A DNA stretch of 35,818 bases. Source: Paulinella micropora (Eukaryota; Cercozoa; Imbricatea; Euglyphida). The notes under the pieces are model-generated. The model made no database searches. It was not told the origin of the DNA and saw only the letters and a program-made list of their open reading frames with translations. Numbering within the stretch: position 1 is the first letter of the stretch; each line of letters begins with the position of its first letter. Location of the stretch: NCBI GenBank assembly GCA_009731375.1, contig BJOX01000261.1, positions 542,313 to 578,130 of the forward strand, in the 5' to 3' direction. The position numbers were made by a program, and so were the translations under genes. Positions 8,751 to 35,818 of this stretch are shown in pieces.

Positions 8751-9265
8751 TATCTCTCTCTCTCTCTCTCATCATCATCATCCTACCGTTGTTAAGTAAT
8801 ATTGATCAACATTAATGATATTGACTAATTATGTTTAATAATTTTGATAACGTTAAATAATATTGAATAATATCAATAACGTTAAATAATCATCTATTGA
8901 ATACTATTTGAATAATATTAATATTGAATAATATTGAATAATATTAAATAATATTGACTACTGTAGGCATCACCCCCCGGATAGCCAGTAAAAAGTACCT
9001 TTTCCTGGTGACAGGTGCACCAGCTTGTTTTTCAGTATTATTTGTCCGGATTTGGACCTGATGCCATTTTATTCCTGGTCTGTTGCCGTTTTCCTTTTTG
9101 GCTTCACTGAGCTAATATAACGAGACATCATTCTCATTCTTGAGGACTGTGTTTGGTTGTATTACCGACTTTTTACGAGCTATCGTTGGGGGCATTACAT
9201 TTGGAGTCCACATCACTAGGGTGATTTCTTTCTGCTTTGCCACACAGGCAACAGAGTGAATTTTC

Positions 9266-9275
9266 NNNNNNNNNN
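9266..9275. other. Assembly gap (10 N) between identical flanks
   Basis: The same 78 bases occur on both sides, which suggests the contig ends overlap and were not merged. Confidence 0.95.
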
Positions 9276-9883
9276 GTCGGAGACATCATTCTCATTCTTG
9301 AGGACTGTGTTTGGTTGTATTACCGACTTTTTACGAGCTATCGTTGGGGGCATTACACTACTGTGACACTAATCGAATAATATTGATTAAGTCATATGTA
9401 TTGAAGCATATTATTGAATAGTATTGAATAGTATTGATTAATATAATACTAATCATAAGTTGAATAATATTGAATAAGATCATATTGTCCAGTACAATAT
9501 GACTGATGATCCTGATCCATGTGAAAACCGTACCGGACCGAATTATTACCGTATGATATTCGACGGTGTTCATTTTCTTCCGCCGGACAAGTTGAAGTTT
9601 TACATCTATTTTTAGCTCCGTTAGGTGACTTCATGTAGTATGATATTAATAAGTTCCGTTTTATTAGATGATCAACTGCCACCGTTATATTATAACTTGC
9701 TTATGTTGGATTAATATTGATTAATATTGATTCAAGTTGAACTCAAGCTCATATTGATTAAGTGATATTGATTAATATTGATTAACATTAATTATTAATA
9801 ACCGTGCCAGTGATCATAAGACGGTTGATTAATATTTAATATCATTAATTGCCTGGATTTATATTGGCTGACTCGATTAATAT

Positions 9884-9930
<47 letters not shown>

Positions 9931-9942
9931 TTTAAAAAAAAA

Positions 9943-9952
9943 NNNNNNNNNN
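9943..9952. other. Assembly gap (10 N) between near-identical flanks
   Basis: Both sides carry the same AT-rich segment ending in poly-T, so the duplication is probably an assembly artefact. Confidence 0.95.
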
Positions 9953-10004
9953 ATATTTAATATCATTAATTGCCTGGATTTATATTGGCTGACTCGATTA
10001 ATAT

Positions 10005-10043
<39 letters not shown>

Positions 10044-10044
10044 A

Positions 10045-11376
10045 TAATCTTGATACATACATACATGCATGCATACATGCATACATGCATGCATACATGC
10101 ATGCATGCATCCATCATCATAGTACATATATACATACATACATACATACATACATCCACAAACATGATGCACATACATACATACAGACATACATACATAG
10201 ACACGCACACACACACATACATACATACATACATACATACATACATGCATGCATGCATACATACATACATGCATACATGCATACATATAATATACATACA
10301 TACATACATACATACATACATACATACATGCATGAATACATACATACATACATACATACATACATACATACATACATACATACATACACAAGCCATACAT
10401 ACGTACATACACAAGCCATACATACATACATACATACATACAGACATGCATACATATATACATATATACATACATACATACATACATGCATACATACATA
10501 CATACATACATGCATGCATGCATACATACATACATACATACATACATACATACATACATACATACATACATACATACATACATACATACATACATACATA
10601 CATGCATGTATGCAGGCATGTATGCATACACATACATACATACATACATACATACATACATACATACATGCATGCATACATGCATACATACATACATACA
10701 TACATACATACATACATACATACATACCTACATACCTACATACATACATACATACATACATACATGCATACATACATACATACATACATACATACATACA
10801 CATACATACATACACATACATACATACATACATACATACATGCATGCATGCATGCTGCATGCGTGCATGCATGCCTGCCTGCATGCATGCATACATACAT
10901 ACATACATATATACATACATACATGCATGCATGCATGCATGCATGCATGCCTGCCTGCATGCATGCATACATACATACACACATATATACATACATACAT
11001 ACATACATACATACATACATACATACATACATACATAACATACATACATGCATGCATGCATGCATGTATGCATTTATGCATGCATACATGCATACATGCA
11101 TACATGCATACATACATACATACATACATACATACATACATACACATACATACATACATACATATGTACATATACATGCATGCATACATACATGCATGCA
11201 TGAGTACTTGCATGCATGCCTGCATGCATGCATACATGCATACATACATACATACATACATACATACAATACATACAATACATACTAGACATACTATACA
11301 TACATACATACATACATACATATGTACATACATATGTACATACATACATACATGCATACATACATACATGCATACA

Positions 11377-11407
<31 letters not shown>

Positions 11408-11610
11408 GTACATATGTACATAAATACATAAATACATAAATACATACATAATACACACATACATATACATACATACATACATACATACATACACATACAT
11501 ACATAGACACACACACAGACACACACACACACAGACACTCACACACACACACACACATAGACAGACAGGCAGACACACACACACAGACACAGACACACAC
11601 ACAAACACAA

Positions 11611-11641
<31 letters not shown>

Positions 11642-11953
11642 CACACACACATAGCAGACAGGCAGACAGACAGACAGGCAGGCAGACAGACAGACAAACA
11701 GAAAAACAGACAGACAGACAAACAGAAAAACAGAGACAGCACAGACAGACAGCACAGACAGACAGCACAGACAGACAGCACAGACAGACAGCACAGACGG
11801 ACAGTCTGAGACAGACAGACAGACAGACAGACAGACACAGACAGACAGACACAGACAGTACTAGTCTGAGACAGAGAGACAGAGAGACAGAAAGACAGAA
11901 AGACAGAGAGACAGACAGACAGGCAGACACACACAGTGACACACACACACACA

Positions 11954-11989
<36 letters not shown>

Positions 11990-12117
11990 GACAGACAGTG
12001 TGTAAGTGGAATCAAAAAGTATTTTTTGTGTGGGAAAGAAAATAGAAAAGTGTGTGTTGGTGGAAAGAAAATAGCGCAAGGTGTGAACTACAATGCAAAA
12101 AAAAACTTTGAGGCACA
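10045..12117. repeat. Right arm of the large inverted repeat
   Basis: This is the reverse complement of the left arm: (CATA)n with TGCATG variants to about 11500, then (CA)n and (CAGA)n to about 12000, then a unique-looking 120-base end (TGTAAGTGGAATCAAAAAGTATTTTTTGTGTGGG and onward) matching 6438-6560. It is about 240 bases shorter than the left arm and contains no gap. It encodes nothing recognisable. Confidence 0.85.
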
Positions 12118-12205
12118 ACCCCCCAAAAGTTAGAGATAACCTTTTTTGGAGGCAAAAAGTAAAAAGAAATAAAGTTGAAAGTTCCTGTAGTAATTTTTTT
12201 GCAAG

Positions 12206-12358
12206 TTACCTCAGCCACATTCCAGCTCAAACATTTTGCAATATCACCTCATGGTTGAGCAACAAATGTTGCAACCGCAACAATACTATAATCAACAATT
12301 GTTGGAACACCAACACAAGCAAGCTCGCGTTCAACTGCTAAAGCAACTTTTGTTTTGA
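12206..12358 (+). CDS. Possible Q-rich terminal exon or short ORF
   Basis: From an AG at 12204-12205 (preceded by TAATTTTTTTGC, a reasonable 3' splice site) the frame runs about 50 codons to a TGA at 12356. From the internal ATG at 12251 it is 35 codons. The peptide is rich in Q, L, H and Y (for example M-V-E-Q-Q-M-L-Q-P-Q-Q-Y-Y-N-Q-Q-L-L-E-H), like glutamine-rich tails of eukaryotic regulatory proteins. There is no upstream exon I can identify because the inverted repeat begins at once. Treat it as a weak candidate. Confidence 0.25.
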   Translation, partial: LPQPHSSSNILQYHLMVEQQMLQPQQYYNQQLLEHQHKQARVQLLKQLLF

Positions 12359-13130
12359 TTACTAGTAATTATTAAATTAGCACATCAATTTGACTTAGTG
12401 ATATTTTAAGATCCAAACCCACCCATGAACTTCACGGGCAGTGGCTTTTCTTTCCCCAATTCAGAGCCGGGTCCAAATAGCTCTTTTTTGGATAACCCAA
12501 ATAAAAATCCAGTTCACCGGGAAAAAACGGGGGTCTGGTGTTTTTTTGCCACCTGCACTTGCGGCGTGATTTTGAGTGTCTGAACTCTCTACAACCCGGC
12601 GGGGCCGGGCTAGTTGAAAAGATTTCCGGAAACATAGCCATATTACGATGTACATTTTAGCTATATCAATGCGATTGATATGTAACGTAACAAAAAGTTA
12701 CAAACTGCATTTGGATGCAAAAAAAAGTGCATTTCAGTCACCGCAAACATTTCCACAAAAATGATTTCGTGCCTACAAAGCAGTAAAGCTAGTAAACAAC
12801 TATGAATTGTGTGTAAAATTTGTTGAAATTTTTTATCTGTCCCAAACTGCACCGCACTCTTAAATACATAGAGATATCTAGGATATTAGTTACTACTAGT
12901 ACTACATCTGTTACCGATCTACTAGATTTATTACCTCAAACTACTAGAAGTAGTAGATCAGTAGATCTAATACTGATCTAGATCTAGTAGATGTAGTAGA
13001 TGTAGGGTATTGTTTAGTGTTTGCTATTACGTGTAATATTATATTAATGTTGAAAATACCTATGGTACAGTCAAGAGGAGATGAACTACTAGAACTGTAG
13101 AACTAGATCAACCGTGATGACTAGGATGAA

Positions 13131-13202
13131 GGGGAAAGAATCTTCCTATTCGTCTCTACGCCGGCCGGGGAAAGAATCTTCATATTCGTCTCTACGCCGG
13201 CC
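13131..13202. repeat. Tandem pair of 36-bp units
   Basis: Two units start GGGGAAAGAATCTTC and end CTACGCCGGCC, with a single mismatch (C/A) between 13131-13166 and 13167-13202. They lie about 300 bases beyond the bystin stop codon. Confidence 0.85.
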
Positions 13203-13509
13203 AGGCACGGGATGACAGTCCGAGCGCAGAACCGCGTCCGGACTTGAATGACTCATGGACTTCTGAAGTTCAGCTGCCTTTAGTTGTTGAAGTTATGTTT
13301 AAGAATTCAAGTTACGACGTTATTAATACCGGTAATATACAATATGTAAGTTTTTGAAAAGTAACGGTAACTGTTAAACCATCGCCTGATAATTGAAAAA
13401 AAAAAAAAAAACTCCATACACAAAAAATTAAATCATTATATCAGATAATAAATTTACAGAAATTTCGTCGGCGTTCTTTGGTGGTCTTGCTTGATATTAA
13501 TATTGATTG

Positions 13510-31535
<18,026 letters not shown>

Positions 31536-31573
31536 CTATGTATGTATGTATGTATGATGTATGAAGCATGCTT

Positions 31574-31647
31574 CGGCTTGCGCTGTTTTTAGACTTGACC
31601 GACACCACGCACGTAGTTTTTAGACTGACCGACACCACGCATCTACG
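31574..31647 (-). repeat. Two degenerate copies of the bystin start region, upstream of the gene
   Basis: GGCTTGCGCT ... TTAGACTTGAC ... GACATCTA around the real start (about 31500-31537) recurs at 31574-31614 and again, shorter, at 31615-31647. The outermost copy keeps an ATG (31642-31640). The open reading from it is short and then meets a stop. Confidence 0.7.
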
Positions 31648-31793
31648 TGCGTATGTATGTATGTATGTATGTATGTATGTATGTATGTATGTATGTATGT
31701 ATGTATGTATGGTATGTATGGTATGTATGTATGGTATGTATGTAGGTATGTAATGTATGTCTGTATGTATGTATGTATGTATGTATGTATGTG

Positions 31794-31868
<75 letters not shown>

Positions 31869-31910
31869 GTGAGTGTGTGTGTCTATGTGTGTGTGTGTAT
31901 GTGTGTGTGT
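31648..31910. repeat. TATG, TG and GA microsatellites upstream of bystin
   Basis: (ATGT)n to about 31790, (TG)n, (GA)n to 31866, then (TG)n again. I see no recognisable promoter for bystin here. Confidence 0.85.
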
Positions 31911-32528
31911 CTACTACTACTACTACTACTTACTACTTACTACTTTACTTACTACTTACTACTTACTACTTACTGACTACTTACTACTTTACTACTTTAC
32001 TACTTTACCACTCTACCACTCTACTACTCTACTACTCTACTACTCTACTACTCTACTACTCCACTACTCCACTACTCCACTACTCTAGTACTCTAGTACT
32101 CTACTACTCCACTACTCCACTACTCCACTACTCCACTACTCCACTACTCCACTACTCCACTACTCTACTACTCTACTACTCTACTACTCCACTACTCTAC
32201 TACTCTACTACTACTCTACTACTCTACTACTCTACTACTCTACTACTCTACTACTCTACTACTCTACTACTCTACTACTCTACTACTCTACTACTCCACT
32301 ACTCCACTACTCCACTACTCCACTACTACTCCACTACTCTACTACTCTACTACTCTACTACTCTACTACTCTACTACTCTACTACTCTACTACTCTACTA
32401 CTCTACTACTCTACTACTCTACTACTCTACTACTCTACTACTCTACTACTCTACTACTCCACTACTCCACTACTCCACTACTCCACTACTCCACTACTCC
32501 ACTACTCCACTACTCCACTACTCCACTA
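31911..32528. repeat. CTACTACT / CTACTCT / CTACTCC array
   Basis: Starts with (CTA)n and TACTTAC phrases. From about 32030 it becomes a regular 8-base array of CTACTACT-derived units with T/C variants in runs (CTCTACTA blocks alternating with CTCCACTA blocks). Confidence 0.9.
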
Positions 32529-35500
32529 CTCACTATACTCACTATACTCACTATACTCACTATACTCACTATACTCACTATACTCACTATACTCACTATA
32601 CTCACTATACTCACTATACTCACTATACTCACTATACTCACTATACTCACTATACTCACTATACTCACTATACTCACTATACTCACTATACTCACTATAC
32701 TCACTATACTCACTATACTCACTATACTCACTATACTCACTATACTCACTATACTCACTATACTCACTATACTCACTATACTCACTATACTCACTATACT
32801 CACTATACTCACTATACTCACTATACTCACTATACTCACTATACTCACTATACTCACTATACTCACTATACTCACTATACTCACTATACTCACTATACTC
32901 ACTATACTCACTATACTCACTATACTCACTATACTCACTATACTCACTATACTCACTATACTCACTATACTCACTATACTCACTATACTCACTATACTCA
33001 CTATACTCACTATACTCACTATACTCACTATACTCACTATACTCACTATACTCACTATACTCACTATACTCACTATACGAACTATACGAACTATACGAAC
33101 TATACGAACTATACGAACTATACGAACTATACGAACTATACGAACTATACGAACTATACGAACTATACGAACTATACGAACTATACGAACTATACGAACT
33201 ATACTAACTATACTAACTATACTAACTATACTAACTATACTAACTATACTAACTATACTAACTATACTAACTATACTAACTATACTAACTATACTAACTA
33301 TACTAACTATACTAACTATACTAACTATACTAACTATACTAACTATACTAACTATACTAACTATACTAACTATACTAACTATACTAACTATACTAACTAT
33401 ACTAACTATACTAACTATACTAACTATACTAACTATACTAACTATACTAACTATACTAACTATACTAACTATACTAACTATACTAACTATACTAACTATA
33501 CTAACTATACTAACTATACTAACTATACTAACTATACTAACTATACTAACTATACTAACTATACTAACTATACTAACTATACTAACTATACTAACTATAC
33601 TAACTATACTAACTATACTAACTATACTAACTATACTAACTATACTAACTATACTAACTATACTAACTATACTAACTATACTAACTATACTAACTATACT
33701 AACTATACTAACTATACTAACTATACTAACTATACTAACTATACTAACTATACTAACTATACTAACTATACTAACTATACTAACTATACTAACTATACTA
33801 ACTATACTAACTATACTAACTATACTAACTATACTAACTATACTAACTATACTAACTATACTAACTATACTAACTATACTAACTATACTAACTATACTAA
33901 CTATACTAACTATACTAACTATACTAACTATACTAACTATACTAACTATACTAACTATACTAACTATACTAACTATACTAACTATACTAACTATACTAAC
34001 TATACTAACTATACTAACTATACTAACTATACTAACTATACTAACTATACTAACTATACTAACTATACTAACTATACTAACTATACTAACTATACTAACT
34101 ATACTAACTATACTAACTATACTAACTATACTAACTATACTAACTATACTAACTATACTAACTATACTAACTATACTAACTATACTAACTATACTAACTA
34201 TATACTAACTATATACTAACTATATACTAACTATACTAACTATACTAACTATACTAACTATACTAACTATACTAACTATACTAACTATACTAACTATGCT
34301 ATCTATACTAACTATACTAACTATACTAACTATACTAACTATGCTAACTATGCTAACTATACTAACTATGCTAACTATGCTAACTATGCTAACTATGCTA
34401 ACTATGCTAACTATGCTAACTATGCTAACTATGCTAACTATGCTAACTATGCTAACTATGCTAACTATGCTAACTATGCTAACTATGCTAACTATGCTAA
34501 CTATGCTAACTATGCTAACTATGCTAACTATGCTAACTATGCTAACTATGCTAACTATGCTAACTATGCTAACTATGCTAACTATGCTAACTATGCTAAC
34601 TATGCTAACTATGCTAACTATGCTAACTATGCTAACTATGCTAACTATGCTAACTATGCTAACTATGCTAACTATGCTAACTATGCTAACTATGCTAACT
34701 ATGCTAACTATGCTAACTATGCTAACTATGCTAACTATGCTAACTATGCTAACTATGCTAACTATGCTAACTATGCTAACTATGCTAACTATGCTAACTA
34801 TGCTAACTATGCTAACTATGCTAACTATGCTAACTATGCTAACTATGCTAACTATGCTAACTATGCTAACTATGCTAACTATGCTAACTATGCTAACTAT
34901 GCTAACTTTGCTAACTTTACTAACTTTACTAACTTTACTAACTTTACTAACTATACTAACTATACTAACTATACTAACTATACTAACTATACTAACTATA
35001 CTAACTATACTAACTATACTAACTATACTAACTATACTAACTATACTAACTATACTAACTATACTAACTATACTAACTATACTAACTATACTAACTATAC
35101 TAACTATACTAACTATACTAACTATACTAACTATACTAACTATACTAACTATACTAACTATACTAACTATACTAACTATACTAACTATACTAACTATACT
35201 AACTATACTAACTATACTAACTATACTAACTATACTAACTATACTAACTATACTAACTATACTAACTATACTAACTATACTAACTATACTAACTATACTA
35301 ACTATACTAACTATACTAACTATACTAACTATACTAACTATACTAACTATACTAACTATACTAACTATACTAACTATACTAACTATACTAACTATACTAA
35401 CTATACTAACTATACTAACTATACTAACTATACTAACTATACTAACTATACTAACTATACTAACTATACTAACTATACTAACTATACTAACTATACTAAC

Positions 35501-35618
35501 TATACTAACTATACTAACTATACTAACTATACTAACTATACTAACTATACTAACTATACTAACTATACTAACTATACTAACTATACTGACTATACTGACT
35601 ATACTGACTATACTGACT
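32529..35618. repeat. 3.1-kb satellite of 9-bp units in variant blocks
   Basis: About 340 units. Blocks in order, as the 9-mer on the plus strand: CTATACTCA (to about 33076), CTATACGAA (to 33203), CTATACTAA (to about 34340, with three longer CTATATACTAA units near 34199-34230), CTATGCTAA (to about 34905), CTTTACTAA (a few units to 34950), CTATACTAA (to about 35586), CTATACTGA (last few). Each neighbour differs by one or two bases. The period of nine keeps several frames open, which explains the long false ORFs on both strands. Confidence 0.95.
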
Positions 35619-35818
35619 ACCACCTACCACTTACCACCTACCACCTACCACCTACCACCTACCACCTACCACCTACCACCTACCACCTACCAACTACCAA
35701 CTACCAACTACCAACTACCAACTACCACCTACCACCTACCACCTACCACCTACCAACTACCAACTACCAACTACCAACTACCAACTACCAACTACCAACT
35801 ACCAACTACCAACTACCA
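35619..35818. repeat. 7-bp CTACCAC / CTACCAA array
   Basis: Units of seven bases in alternating homogeneous runs of the C and A variants, continuing past the window edge. Confidence 0.92.

Larger units (their letters stand above)
8751..10044. other. AT-rich centre of the inverted repeat, with two gap-flank duplications
   Basis: After a short (TC)n the stretch is dominated by ATATTGAATA / AATAATATTG phrases. An unrecognised island lies at about 8965-9265. A 78-base segment occurs identically at 9122-9199 and 9280-9357 on either side of the N gap 9266-9275. A second segment, ending in poly-T, occurs at 9832-9922 and again at 9953-10041 around the gap 9943-9952. I see no convincing gene; the longest ORFs are under 80 codons and do not resemble a family I know. 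Confidence 0.7.
12118..13509. other. Intergenic region between the inverted repeat and bystin
   Basis: Mostly unique DNA of mixed composition. It contains a possible Q-rich terminal exon (12206-12358), an island with GC-rich patches (12400-12660) that I do not recognise, a CTAGTAGAT-rich cryptic repeat (12870-13000), a 36-bp tandem pair (13131-13202), and the 3' flank of bystin from 13509 downward. Confidence 0.6.

Noticed and set aside
6434-12118. Many ORFs of C-V-C-V, M-Y-V-C and H-T-Y-I repeats
   Set aside because: These are readings of TG and TATG microsatellites on both strands; no protein family is indicated.
31757-34219. An 820-codon ORF of Y-T-H and Y-T-N repeats, and minus-strand V-S-I repeat ORFs of 187 and 467 codons
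   Set aside because: They are translations of 9-bp satellite units, whose period keeps frames open. There is no non-repeat coding sequence.

Overview
The window is nuclear DNA of a eukaryote, most likely a protist or alga. The evidence is a spliceosomal gene with GT-AG introns, very heavy microsatellite content, and a protein-primed DNA virus or transposon relic of the Polinton / polinton-like virus (PLV) type at its left end. I cannot name the species. Nine runs of N mark it as a draft scaffold, and several gap flanks are duplicated.

Positions 1 to about 6437 are the end of an endogenous PLV/Maverick-like element. It holds a plus-strand virion-protein-like ORF at the window edge. Four minus-strand genes follow: an unknown 154-aa protein, a 96-aa DUF3820-like protein, a family-B protein-primed DNA polymerase, and a 167-aa protein with an AP2-like segment and a zinc finger. 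The polymerase is broken by one frameshift (overlap 2928-2952) between motif A and the rest of the palm. All four minus-strand genes have a TATA-like hexamer just before the ATG. Two of them also share a 19-bp near-palindrome about 125-140 bp upstream.

Positions 6438-12117 are a large imperfect inverted repeat. Its arms (about 2.3 and 2.1 kb) are TG, TCTG and TATG microsatellites, around a 1.3-kb AT-rich centre. 12118-13509 is intergenic.

Positions 13510-31535 (minus strand) hold one host gene, bystin (BYSL/Enp1), a nucleolar factor for 40S ribosomal subunit maturation. I reconstructed 23 exons of 26-149 bp, all joined in compatible phase across GT-AG introns (exon 1's donor lies in a gap). 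They total 1377 coding bases in 18 kb. One further exon is probably hidden in the N gap 17396-17619. The introns are almost wholly GATA, CATA, GAA, AACAT and dinucleotide arrays, with islands: an inverted-repeat element, a tRNA-derived SINE, a 201-bp duplication, hairpin repeats, and several duplicated shards of the bystin exons themselves. The most striking is a tandem array of the exon 15 3' end plus its splice donor.

Positions 31536-35818 lie upstream of bystin and are satellite DNA: TATG and TG tracts, a CTACTACT-type array, a 3.1-kb array of 9-bp units in sharply bounded variant blocks, and a 7-bp array at the right edge. The many long ORFs in the repeats are artefacts of repeat periodicity.
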